Source: Hymenobacter jejuensis
GTDB taxonomy: Bacteria > Bacteroidota > Bacteroidia > Cytophagales > Hymenobacteraceae
Reading direction: 5' to 3'
DNA length: 64,000 nt
NCBI RefSeq assembly: GCF_006337165.1
Contig: NZ_CP040896.1
Location: forward strand, 4,402,001 to 4,466,000
Below, in pieces: positions 17,901 through 25,778 of this stretch. The notes beneath the pieces are model-generated. The model was not told the DNA's origin. It made no database searches and saw nothing but the letters and a program-made list of their open reading frames with translations. Numbering within the stretch: the stretch's first letter is position 1; each line of letters opens with the position of its first letter. A program made the translations under genes and the position numbers.

Positions 17901-17976
17901 CGGGGAAAAGTTCTGCTAAAAAGAGAGCGCAAAGATAGGACAGTGGCAAGTGGGCTTTTCCAGGAAGCGAAACTAG

Positions 17977-18654
17977 CTATTGAGATTTGTTACGCTGGTT
18001 GTTTCGATGGAAAGAATCCACATAGTCAGGTAGATCCTTCAAGGGCTTCAAATTGCTTTTATCCTTCTCATCGACCAAATCCTGAAAGTCATAATGCCGA
18101 ACTTTCATCACACAATCATATTCGCCCAATACGTTGTCCATAGCTATCAATCCATAGAAAGCAACCGTGTCAGGATTGTGATTTTTTAAGCCTTTGCTGT
18201 AGATGATTAAATCCAGCGAATCACCTTCTGCAATTGGGTAGAAATACATATCGGAAGGAGTAAATCGGAGGGAGCGGTATTGCAAAGTGAAGTCATCGTC
18301 CGACCGTTGGCGGAAGGCCGTTACAGTCCAACCAGGGATGAAAGGTGCCGTTTGTACAATTTCCTTTACCACTGGAAACTTTTCTTTATCGCCTTCCGCT
18401 GAAATCACCAGATCGCGGACACCTTGAGATTCATTTGAAACCTCCACAGCAAGGCCGTCATCGATTTTGAGCAGTTGTTCGAGAAGCTGATTAAGCTTTT
18501 CATCTTTTTCGTTTCGAGTAGCCTCATTAAGATGCTCAAATTCTGCCCTATTTTCTACAAACCATAGCCAAAAGGCTTCCGTCTTATTAGAAGATATAGA
18601 GGAGGAGCAGGCAGTTAGCAGTAATAAGATGCATGAAGTAAAGATATTTTTCAT
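17977..18654 (-). CDS. Hypothetical lipoprotein
   Basis: 225 residues with a lipoprotein signal peptide (MKNIFTSCILLLLTACSSS, lipobox LTAC). The mature part is charged and soluble, with a helical region (about 35-65) and a beta-rich half (SLRFTPSDMYFYPIAEGDSLDLI). The C-terminus is very polar and Asn/Lys-rich. The gene is visibly more AT-rich than pcm next to it. No family recognised; it is probably exposed in the periplasm or on the outer membrane. Confidence 0.65.
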   Translation of the reverse strand: MKNIFTSCILLLLTACSSSISSNKTEAFWLWFVENRAEFEHLNEATRNEKDEKLNQLLEQLLKIDDGLAVEVSNESQGVRDLVISAEGDKEKFPVVKEIVQTAPFIPGWTVTAFRQRSDDDFTLQYRSLRFTPSDMYFYPIAEGDSLDLIIYSKGLKNHNPDTVAFYGLIAMDNVLGEYDCVMKVRHYDFQDLVDEKDKSNLKPLKDLPDYVDSFHRNNQRNKSQ

Positions 18655-18678
18655 AAGTTATTGATTAATAACCATTTG
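18655..18678. repeat. AT motif copy 3
   Basis: AAGTTATTGATTAATAACC, then ATTTG, lies immediately before the start codon of the hypothetical lipoprotein and 48 bp after the end of pcm. Core TTGATTAATAA. Confidence 0.45.
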
Positions 18679-18725
18679 TAGTTTTGAGCGTGGCTGCTAT
18701 TCAGGTATAACCATAGCTAAAAACG

Positions 18726-19379
18726 TCACTTCTGCCAACCCGCCCGGCCCAGCAACGGCACGAAGCGGAATTCCTCGAATTCTTCGCTCGAAAACTCATC
18801 CTCACTTTCGCGCACCACGCGCATCATGCGCTGGCTGCGCTCGTTGCCCACCGGAATGACCAGCGCGCCGCCTACCCGTAGCTGGCTCAGCAGCACCCGC
18901 GGAATTGTTGGTGAGCCGGCCGTAACCAAGATCTTATCGAAGGGAGCGTGGGCGGGCAGCCCCACCGAGCCGTCGCCGCAGAAAAGGTGAGCGTGCAGGT
19001 GCATGCTGGCTAGTCGGCGGCGCGTGCGCTCAAACAACACGGTGTTAAACTCGATGCTGAATACGTGGGGCGTAAGATGCAGCAACACAGCGCATTGGTA
19101 GCCCGAACCCGTCCCGATTTCCAGTACCCGGTCGTGGGGGCGCAGGTGCAGCAGCTCCGTTTGGTAGGCCACCGTGTACGGCTGCGAGATGGTCTGGCCC
19201 TCGCCAATCGGGAAGGCTTTGTCCTGGTATGCGTGTTCCTGAAATGCCGGCTCAAAAAACAGGTGGCGGGGCACACTAGCCACGGCAGCTAGTACGCGCT
19301 CGTCGCGAATGCCCTTGCGGCGCAGCTCCTCTACAAGAGCGCGGCGCTGGCCACGGTGTCGGTAACTGTCGGCGTGCAT
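18726..19379 (-). CDS. pcm: Protein-L-isoaspartate O-methyltransferase
   Basis: The enzyme methylates isoaspartyl residues in damaged proteins using SAM. The 217-residue sequence has RHLFFEPAFQEHAYQDKAFP and IGEGQTISQPYTVAYQTELL. The SAM-binding motif is VLEIGTGSGYQCAVL, with DGSVGLPAHAPFDKILVTAG after it. This is the normal length and order for PIMT. The start ATG at 19379 fits the family (MHADSYRHRGQRRALVEEL). It is divergent from the sugar transferase. Confidence 0.95.
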   Translation of the reverse strand: MHADSYRHRGQRRALVEELRRKGIRDERVLAAVASVPRHLFFEPAFQEHAYQDKAFPIGEGQTISQPYTVAYQTELLHLRPHDRVLEIGTGSGYQCAVLLHLTPHVFSIEFNTVLFERTRRRLASMHLHAHLFCGDGSVGLPAHAPFDKILVTAGSPTIPRVLLSQLRVGGALVIPVGNERSQRMMRVVRESEDEFSSEEFEEFRFVPLLGRAGWQK

Positions 19380-19436
19380 GAGTAAGTCAGGGAGGCGAGC
19401 TGATTAGGTTCCGTTTATTGCTCTACCTTTGCGGGC

Positions 19437-20954
19437 GTGCTGCGGCACCGAAAAGAGGCTTTTAGCAGCGTTTCCGCTGCGAAACTACCATTTCGAACGA
19501 ACATAACCCACCCGACCGGCTTCTCCCTCACACCCTTGATTCGCACCGTTCAAAAGCTGAAGCTGATAGCTGCCGATTTTGGGGCCGCCTTGCTGGCGTG
19601 GGTATGTTTCTTTTTGCTGCGTAAATACCTGTTGCGCGAAATCAACGAAGGCTACCACTTCACGGGCGGGGCCTTGTTTTACCTGTCGGGGTCGGCTATC
19701 ATGATCGCCGGATTCTGGACGGCCCTCTACGCCTTAATTGGCGAGTACCAAGATGTGTTTCGCAAATCGCGGCTGGGCGAAATTATTCGGTTGGCCCGGG
19801 TTTCGGTGCTAGGAGCACTAGTGATCTTCTTCTCGTTACTGCTTGACGATCAAGGAATTAGTAATTATAAGCTGTATTATAAAACCATTACGGCGTATTT
19901 TCTGCTGCACTTCTTGATCACGGCCGTGCTGCGGACGTGGGCCGTAACAAGCGTGCAGCGCCTGGTGCGGGGCGGCGTAATTTCGTTTAATACGCTATTG
20001 GTAGGGTCGAATGCCCTGGCCCGCGACACGTTCTATGAGTTAAAACGCACCAGCAAACATTTGGGTTTGAAGCTGATCGGGTTTACGCCCGTGGGGGATT
20101 CCATGGACTCCGATCTGGCGGCCGAACTGCCTGCGCACGGGTCGTACAAAGACTTACCCATTCAAATCCGGGACCTCTACGTTGAGCAGGTAGTCATCGC
20201 CATTGAGCCTTCGGAACACCGCCTGATTCAGGAAATCCTGACACTGCTGGAAGATACCCCGGCTCGCGTGAGCATTCTGCCCGACCTGTACCAGATGCTG
20301 CTCGGGTCGGTAAAAGTGAACCACCTGTTCGGGACGCCGCTCATCGAAATCAAGCACGACTTGCTGCCCGTGTGGCAGGCCGTCACCAAGCGCATCCTCG
20401 ATGTGGTGTTGTCGGCCTTGTTTATGCTGCTGGCCTGGCCCGTGTACGTGTTCACGGCCGTTATGGTAAAGCTGTCGTCGCCGGGGCCCGTGTTCTACAG
20501 CCAGGAGCGCATCGGCAAGCACGGCGAGCCTTTTCTCATCTACAAATTCCGCTCGATGGTGGTGGACGCCGAGCAACTCGGCCCAGCCCTTTCTTCAGAC
20601 AACGACCCGCGCATTACGCCCTGGGGCCGCTTTATGCGCCGCGTGCGCTTGGATGAGTTGCCACAGTTCTGGAACGTGCTCAAGGGCGACATGAGCTTGG
20701 TAGGCCCGCGCCCCGAACGGCAGTTTTTCATCGATCAAATTGTGGAAGTGGCGCCCCACTACCGGCACCTGCGCCGCGTGCGGCCGGGGCTCACCAGCCT
20801 CGGGCAAGTGAAATATGGCTATGCCGAAACGGTGAGTCAAATGGTCGAGCGCCTCAAATTCGACATTCTCTACATCGAAAATATGAGCCTGGCCATGGAC
20901 TTCCGGGTGCTCCTGTACACTCTGAAAATTATCATTGAAGGCCGCGGGAAATAA
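19437..20954 (+). CDS. Undecaprenyl-phosphate sugar phosphotransferase (exopolysaccharide initiation)
   Basis: A polyprenyl glycosylphosphotransferase of the WcaJ/WbaP type that puts the first sugar-phosphate on undecaprenyl phosphate in the inner membrane. The N-terminal part has four or five membrane helices (about 35-175), a Rossmann-like CoA-binding-like middle and the catalytic C-terminal domain. That domain shows KRILDVVLSALFMLLAWPVY, SSPGPVFYSQERIGKHG, IYKFRSMVVDAE and LDELPQFWNVLKGDMSLVGP. The start is uncertain: the GTG at 19437 directly follows a perfect -7 element TACCTTTG (19424-19431), so a downstream TTG such as 19536 (LIRTVQKLK) may be the true start. No other capsule genes are adjacent. 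Confidence 0.9.
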   Translation: MLRHRKEAFSSVSAAKLPFRTNITHPTGFSLTPLIRTVQKLKLIAADFGAALLAWVCFFLLRKYLLREINEGYHFTGGALFYLSGSAIMIAGFWTALYALIGEYQDVFRKSRLGEIIRLARVSVLGALVIFFSLLLDDQGISNYKLYYKTITAYFLLHFLITAVLRTWAVTSVQRLVRGGVISFNTLLVGSNALARDTFYELKRTSKHLGLKLIGFTPVGDSMDSDLAAELPAHGSYKDLPIQIRDLYVEQVVIAIEPSEHRLIQEILTLLEDTPARVSILPDLYQMLLGSVKVNHLFGTPLIEIKHDLLPVWQAVTKRILDVVLSALFMLLAWPVYVFTAVMVKLSSPGPVFYSQERIGKHGEPFLIYKFRSMVVDAEQLGPALSSDNDPRITPWGRFMRRVRLDELPQFWNVLKGDMSLVGPRPERQFFIDQIVEVAPHYRHLRRVRPGLTSLGQVKYGYAETVSQMVERLKFDILYIENMSLAMDFRVLLYTLKIIIEGRGK

Positions 20955-21057
20955 GCGCGCGGCTTTCTGCCAAAACTGTTGCCGCCGTACGCTGTTTTAT
21001 CCGCTGAATCCGGCTGGCGCATTGCCGATCGGTCATTGCTAATCCTGTTTTTGTAAC

Positions 21058-21648
21058 GTGTTCACTGGAATCATAGAAGCCCTCGGCACCATCACCGATG
21101 TGCAAGCCGAAGGCACCAACCGTCATTTTACCGTGCAGTCGCCCTTCGCCAGCGAATTGCAGATTGATCAGAGTGTGGCTCACGACGGCGTGTGTCTTAC
21201 TGTGGTTGCCGTTGATAATCAGGCGGGTACACACGTCGTGACGGCCATCGACGAAACCCTGCAAAAGACTAACCTGGGGCAATGGAAGCCCGGCCGGCGC
21301 GTTAATCTGGAGCGGTGCCTGGCCGCCAACGGCCGCTTCGACGGCCACATCGTGCAAGGCCACGTCGACCTGACGGCTGTCTGCGAAAGCGTGGAAGATC
21401 AGAACGGTAGCTGGCTATACCGTTTCCGACACGAGCCCGGCCCCGGCCGCGTAACGGTAGAAAAAGGCTCGATCTGCATCAACGGCACAAGCTTGACCTG
21501 CTTCAACAGCGCCGACGACGGTTTTTCGGTGGCCATCATCCCGTACACCTACGAGCACACCACATTTCAGGACCTACGCCCCGGTACGCTCGTCAACCTC
21601 GAGTTTGACATTGTGGGCAAGTACGTCGCGAAACTGCTGGGAAAGTAA
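21058..21648 (+). CDS. ribE: Riboflavin synthase alpha subunit
   Basis: The enzyme dismutates two 6,7-dimethyl-8-ribityllumazines to riboflavin. The 196-residue protein starts with GTG (MFTGIIEALGTI, the invariant start) and has the two internally repeated barrels. The first shows DQSVAHDGVCLTVV and RFDGHIVQGHVD; the second VEKGSICINGTSLT and SVAIIPYTYEHTTF. Full length. No FMN riboswitch was seen upstream. Confidence 0.97.
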   Translation: MFTGIIEALGTITDVQAEGTNRHFTVQSPFASELQIDQSVAHDGVCLTVVAVDNQAGTHVVTAIDETLQKTNLGQWKPGRRVNLERCLAANGRFDGHIVQGHVDLTAVCESVEDQNGSWLYRFRHEPGPGRVTVEKGSICINGTSLTCFNSADDGFSVAIIPYTYEHTTFQDLRPGTLVNLEFDIVGKYVAKLLGK

Positions 21649-21650
21649 TA

Positions 21651-21675
21651 TAAGCACTTGATAATAAGTAAGTTG
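21651..21675. repeat. AT motif copy 4
   Basis: TAAGCACTTGATAATAAG followed by TAAGTTG, starting two bases after the ribE stop codon. Core TTGATAATAAG. Confidence 0.5.
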
Positions 21676-21755
21676 TAGTTAAATGCTTCAGTCTGAGCCG
21701 AAGGTATCAGGCAAGAAAGCGTGAAACGAGCTGATTTGCTTCCGATTTAGCACAA

Positions 21756-21788
21756 CAAAGGCCTCTTGCAAACGCAGGAGGTCTTTTT
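21756..21788 (+). terminator. Intrinsic terminator between ribE and the PAP2 gene
   Basis: The arms AAAGGCCTCTTGC and GCAGGAGGTCTTTTT pair with small mismatches around the loop AAAC. The T run is on the plus strand, so it ends the ribE transcript. Confidence 0.7.
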
Positions 21789-21814
21789 GTAAATATCTGT
21801 TAATCAAGCGTTTA
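21789..21814. repeat. AT motif copy 5 (overlaps a stop codon on the minus strand)
   Basis: Read on the minus strand, the TAA stop of the PAP2 gene continues as TAAACGCTTGATTAACAG then ATATTTAC. The core TTGATTAACAG has the usual flanks. Confidence 0.5.
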
Positions 21815-22390
21815 TATTGGGCCAGACGACCACCAGCGCAAACTGCCTCGCTTGTAAAGCGTAGCACAACCCCACGCCATGAGCGAACCCAGCAGGGCAC
21901 CGGCTGCCACGTCGCTGGGGTAATGGGCGCCGAGGTACATGCGGCTATACGACACGAGTAGGGCCCAGATCAGCGTGAGCCATTTGACCACTTGAAACCG
22001 TTTGGGCAGCACAATCCACAGGAACACGGTGAGGGCGAATGCGTTAGCCGCGTGCGAGGAAAGAAAGCCAAACTGCCCGCCGCAGCCGTTTACCAGATTC
22101 AGCGTCGCCGACAGCTCCGGATCGTGGCAAGGGCGCAGACGGGCGAAATACGGTTTGAAAATCCGGCTGGAAACGGCATCGGCCAAGGCCACACTCAGTC
22201 CCAGCAACGGCAATAAAAGCAACGCCTGCCGCCGAAATAGGTAGCTCAGGGCGATAAGCATGACAAAATACGCTGGAAACCAGACGGTACGTTCAGAAAA
22301 GAACACCATCAGGCTGTCCAGTTTGGCAACGTGATGATTGTTGATGGCCAGTAACAGCCAGTTGTCCAGGGATTTAAGCTGTTCGATCAA
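21812..22390 (-). CDS. PAP2-family membrane phosphatase
   Basis: This integral membrane phosphatase is of the type that dephosphorylates undecaprenyl pyrophosphate or phosphatidic acid. The 192 residues contain about five helices and the three PAP2 motifs KPYFARLRP, SSHAAN and SRMYLGAHYPSD with the catalytic His residues. The start codon lies 17 bp inside the end of hemF on the same strand, so translation is probably coupled. A role in lipid-carrier recycling is likely from the family but the substrate is not shown. Confidence 0.92.
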   Translation of the reverse strand: MIEQLKSLDNWLLLAINNHHVAKLDSLMVFFSERTVWFPAYFVMLIALSYLFRRQALLLLPLLGLSVALADAVSSRIFKPYFARLRPCHDPELSATLNLVNGCGGQFGFLSSHAANAFALTVFLWIVLPKRFQVVKWLTLIWALLVSYSRMYLGAHYPSDVAAGALLGSLMAWGCATLYKRGSLRWWSSGPI

Positions 22391-23351
22391 GGAGTGGAGC
22401 GGGGGTGGCGAGCCAATCCACGTCTTTGCGCAGCCAAGCTTGCGTGGCAGCTTCGGGCGAGCCGGGTTCGGGTTGGCGGTTGTAGTACCATTCGGCCTGG
22501 GGCGGCAGGCTCATGAGAATGCTTTCGGTGCGCCCCCCGGTTTCGAGGCCGAAGCGCGTGCCCCGGTCAATGGCCAGGTTAAATTCGGCGTAGCGGCCGC
22601 GGCGGATCAGCTGCCACTGCTTTTGCGCTTCCGTGAAAGGTAAATCGCGGTTTTCGCTCAAAATTTCAGTGTACGCCGGGCCAAATACATCCCCCACGTC
22701 CTGCACGAAGGCAAAAAGCTCGTCGCGGTCGCCGTCTTTGCCTACGGTCAGCCGGTCGAAGAAAATGCCGCCGATGCCGCGGGTTTCCTGCCGATGCGGC
22801 AGGTAGAAATATTCGTCGGCCCAAGCTTTGAAGCGCGAATAATAGGTAGAGTTGTGGCGCTCGCACACTGCAAAAATACGCTCGTGGAACCGGCGTGCCT
22901 GCCGCTCGTCGACGTAAATAGGCGTCAGGTCGAGGCCGCCGCCAAACCACGCTTGGCCGTCGCCGGCTTCGAAGTAGCGCACGTTCATGTGGGCAATGGG
23001 CTGGCGCGGACTGCGCGGGTGCTGCACTACCGAAACGCCCGTGGCAAAAAAGCGCGGGTCGGGCATCAGCAGAGTTTTAGCCGCCGCTGCGCTCATCTCG
23101 CCCCAGACGGCTGAAAACGCCACGCCGCCTTTTTCCAGAATGTTGCCGTTCTGAATGACGCGGGTGCGGCCACCACCGCCGGCATGGTGCTCCCAAGCAT
23201 CGGTTTGGAAGGTGGCGCCCCCGTCGGTTTCTTCCAGCTGCGCGCACAAACGGAGCTGAAAATCGCGCATCCAGTGTTCTACAGATTCGCGGAAGGAGGA
23301 AGGGGCAGTTGGTACCAACAGAGGAGCAGAGGTAGTGAAGGGAGCGTCCAT
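22374..23351 (-). CDS. hemF: Oxygen-dependent coproporphyrinogen III oxidase
   Basis: HemF decarboxylates coproporphyrinogen III to protoporphyrinogen IX with oxygen, which points to aerobic heme synthesis. The 325-residue sequence has GGGGRTRVIQNGNILEKGGV, HMNVRYFEAG, AWFGGGLDLTPIYVD and RGIGGIFFDRL. Near the C-terminus come RRGRYAEFNLAIDRGTRFGL, then GRTESILMSLPP. These are the core motifs of the family. It overlaps the PAP2 gene. Confidence 0.97.
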   Translation of the reverse strand: MDAPFTTSAPLLVPTAPSSFRESVEHWMRDFQLRLCAQLEETDGGATFQTDAWEHHAGGGGRTRVIQNGNILEKGGVAFSAVWGEMSAAAAKTLLMPDPRFFATGVSVVQHPRSPRQPIAHMNVRYFEAGDGQAWFGGGLDLTPIYVDERQARRFHERIFAVCERHNSTYYSRFKAWADEYFYLPHRQETRGIGGIFFDRLTVGKDGDRDELFAFVQDVGDVFGPAYTEILSENRDLPFTEAQKQWQLIRRGRYAEFNLAIDRGTRFGLETGGRTESILMSLPPQAEWYYNRQPEPGSPEAATQAWLRKDVDWLATPAPLLDRTA

Positions 23352-23516
23352 GAGAAGTTATGATTTGGTGGGGCGAAGTAAGAACCTCACTGCCAGATCA
23401 AAACTGATATAAATCAGGGACGCGGCTGATAAATAATGGGCAAAGATACTGTTTTCCCTGCTACGTATTTGTGCCAAACCAAGGTTGCTTGGACGGACCT
23501 AAGGCCTTCAGATTCG

Positions 23517-23545
23517 TTGCATCTGCTGGCAATGCCGTAATTTCG
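23517..23545 (+). promoter_or_regulatory. Putative Bacteroidota-type promoter for the E1 gene
   Basis: TTG at 23517-23519 is followed after 18 bp by TAATTTCG at 23538-23545, one mismatch from TAnnTTTG. It is 22 bp before the ATG at 23568. Spacing is slightly short, so this is tentative. Confidence 0.35.
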
Positions 23546-23567
23546 CTGTTTAAGATTTCCACCCCGC

Positions 23568-25694
23568 ATGCCCAACTCAACCACCCCCGGCGTTGAAGCC
23601 GAGTTTGCTGCTCACCCCGTAGCCGACAGCCCACACGCGCCCGACCGCGCCACGCTGCTTCGGGCCTACCGCCTCATGCGCACCTCCGACGAGCTGGCGC
23701 GCCTTTACGAAGTGAATAAAGCCGTGACGGCCAAGTACGTACACGCCACCGCCCGCGGTCACGAAGCCATTCAGCTGGCTACTGCCTTTCATTTGCGCCC
23801 CACGGATTACGTAACGCCTTATTACCGCGACGACGCCATGCTGCTCGGCCTCGGCTTGGCGCCTTATGAACTGATGCTGCAACTGATGGCTAAGCGCGAC
23901 GACCCGTTTAGCGGCGGCCGCACATACTACAGCCACCCTTCACTGCGTCGCGAGGGCTTTCCCGTGATTCCGCACCAGAGCTCGGCCACCGGGATGCAAG
24001 CCATTCCGGCCACCGGCATGGCCCACGGGCTGCATTATCTGGAAGGACAAGGCCTTTTGCAAACAGCTGACCAGCAACCGGTTGTGGTGTGCTCCATCGG
24101 CGACGGCGCCATGACGGAAGGAGAAGTTTCGGAAGCCCTGCAAATGGCCGTGCTGCATCAGTTGCCCATTATTTATCTGGTGCAGGACAACGACTGGGGC
24201 ATCTCGGCTACTAGCCGTGAAATGCGCGCGATGGACGCCTACGAGTTTGCTGCTGGCTTCAAAGGCCTGGAGCGACTTCGGGTAGATGGCGCCGATTTTG
24301 GGGCCTCGTACGCCGGTATGGCCGATGCGTTCGACTACGTGCGCCGCACGCGTCGGCCGGTGTTGGTGCACGCCAAATGTCCGTTGTTGGGCCACCATAC
24401 CAGCGGGGTACGCCGCGAATGGTACCGCGGCGATAACCTGGCCCAACACACCACCAACGATCCGTTGCCGCGCTTTCACCGCCAGCTCCTCGACCAAGGT
24501 GTGGCTTCCGAAGAAGAATTGCAACAGATTGGTGATGAAGCTATTAGCCTAGTTAAAAGCGATTACGAGCGTGCGCTGGCGGCTCCTGATCCCGAGCCCT
24601 CCACCTTCGCCGACCATGAGTTTGCTTCGCCTTTCGTGACCGAAGAAGCGGGTGAGCGAGCCCCGGCTGGGGCCCTAAAAACCACGCTGGTAGACGCGGC
24701 CCTGCACGCCGTTGATGACATTCTGCGCGAATTTCCGGAGGCGTTGTTCTACGGACAGGACGTAGGTGGCGAGCTGGGCGGCGTGTTTCGCGAGGCGGCG
24801 TTGCTGGCTAAAAAATACGGCGACGCGCGCGTGTTCAACACGCCTATTCAGGAAGCCTACATCGTGGGCAGCACGGCCGGCATGTCGGCGGTGGGCGCGA
24901 AGGCCATCGTAGAAATTCAGTTTGCCGATTATATCTGGCCCAGCCTCAATCAGTTAGTCGAGGAGCTGTCGAAATCGTGCTACCTGACCAACGGCAAATT
25001 TCCGGTGCAGTCGCTGATTCGGGTGCCGATTGGCGCTTACGGCGGCGGCGGCCCGTACCATTCGGGCTCGATTGAAAGCACGTTGCTAACCATTCGCGGC
25101 ATTAAAGTGGTGTACCCCAGCAACGCCGCCGACATGAAAGGCTTAATGCGCGCCGCCTTCCTCGATCCGAACCCCGTGGTGATGCTGGAGCACAAGGGCC
25201 TGTACTGGAGCAAAGTGCCCGGCACCGAAGATGCCAAAACCATTGAGCCGGCTGCTGGCTACGTCATTCCGTTGGGCAAAGCAGCCATCGCACAACAGCC
25301 TGACCCCGAGAAGCTTGCCCAAGGCGAAACCTGCGTGGTAATTACCTATGGCATGGGCGTACATTGGGCGAAAGCCGCCAGCCGCCAGGTTCCGGGGCAA
25401 GTCGAAATTATCGACCTGCGCACACTTAACCCCCTCGATTTTGAGGCCGTGGAGGCGGCTGTCCGCCGACATGGTAAAGTACTGGTTTTGACCGAAGAAC
25501 CTGTCCTGAACTCCTTTGCCGAGTCGCTGGCCGGGCGCATTCAGCGCACTTGTTTTCAGCAGCTGGACGCACCGGTGTTCACGCTGGGAGCTGCCAATCT
25601 GCCCGCTATTGCCCTAAACGTCGAGCTGGAACGGCAAATGCTCCCCAACGCCGAAAAAGTGGCCACAGCCGTAAGAGAGCTATTGGAGTACTAG
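23568..25694 (+). CDS. Fused alpha/beta E1 subunit of a 2-oxoacid dehydrogenase complex
   Basis: A 708-residue thiamine-diphosphate enzyme in which the E1 alpha and beta chains are joined. The N-terminal half (about 28-340) has YYRDDAMLLGLG, HQSSATGMQAIPATGMAHGL and the ThDP/Mg motif GDGAMTEGE...DNDWG (178-209). The C-terminal half (about 365-705) has the transketolase-like pyrimidine-binding domain (FYGQDVGGELGGVF, EIQFADYIWPSLNQLVEELS) and C-terminal domain. The closest known activity is branched-chain 2-oxoacid (or acetoin/pyruvate) decarboxylation feeding E2 lipoyl domains. E2 and E3 genes are not nearby. It ends at a bidirectional terminator. Confidence 0.92.
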   Translation: MPNSTTPGVEAEFAAHPVADSPHAPDRATLLRAYRLMRTSDELARLYEVNKAVTAKYVHATARGHEAIQLATAFHLRPTDYVTPYYRDDAMLLGLGLAPYELMLQLMAKRDDPFSGGRTYYSHPSLRREGFPVIPHQSSATGMQAIPATGMAHGLHYLEGQGLLQTADQQPVVVCSIGDGAMTEGEVSEALQMAVLHQLPIIYLVQDNDWGISATSREMRAMDAYEFAAGFKGLERLRVDGADFGASYAGMADAFDYVRRTRRPVLVHAKCPLLGHHTSGVRREWYRGDNLAQHTTNDPLPRFHRQLLDQGVASEEELQQIGDEAISLVKSDYERALAAPDPEPSTFADHEFASPFVTEEAGERAPAGALKTTLVDAALHAVDDILREFPEALFYGQDVGGELGGVFREAALLAKKYGDARVFNTPIQEAYIVGSTAGMSAVGAKAIVEIQFADYIWPSLNQLVEELSKSCYLTNGKFPVQSLIRVPIGAYGGGGPYHSGSIESTLLTIRGIKVVYPSNAADMKGLMRAAFLDPNPVVMLEHKGLYWSKVPGTEDAKTIEPAAGYVIPLGKAAIAQQPDPEKLAQGETCVVITYGMGVHWAKAASRQVPGQVEIIDLRTLNPLDFEAVEAAVRRHGKVLVLTEEPVLNSFAESLAGRIQRTCFQQLDAPVFTLGAANLPAIALNVELERQMLPNAEKVATAVRELLEY

Positions 25695-25697
25695 TTT

Positions 25698-25724
25698 GCA
25701 ACTGCTTGATTGATAAAGCGATAC
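25698..25724. repeat. AT motif copy 6
   Basis: GCAACTGCTTGATTGATAAA then GCGATAC, beginning three bases after the E1 stop codon. Core TTGATTGATAA, a weak copy. Confidence 0.4.
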
Positions 25725-25763
25725 AAAAAATACCGCCTGAAGCTCAGGCGGTATTTTTTGTAT
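25721..25763. terminator. Bidirectional terminator between the E1 and tamL genes
   Basis: The perfect 20-bp arms ATACAAAAAATACCGCCTGA and its reverse complement are separated by AGC. A-runs and T-runs flank the GC-rich core, so it can end transcription from both convergent genes. Confidence 0.92.
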
Positions 25764-25778
25764 CAAGCCTGTTTCAAC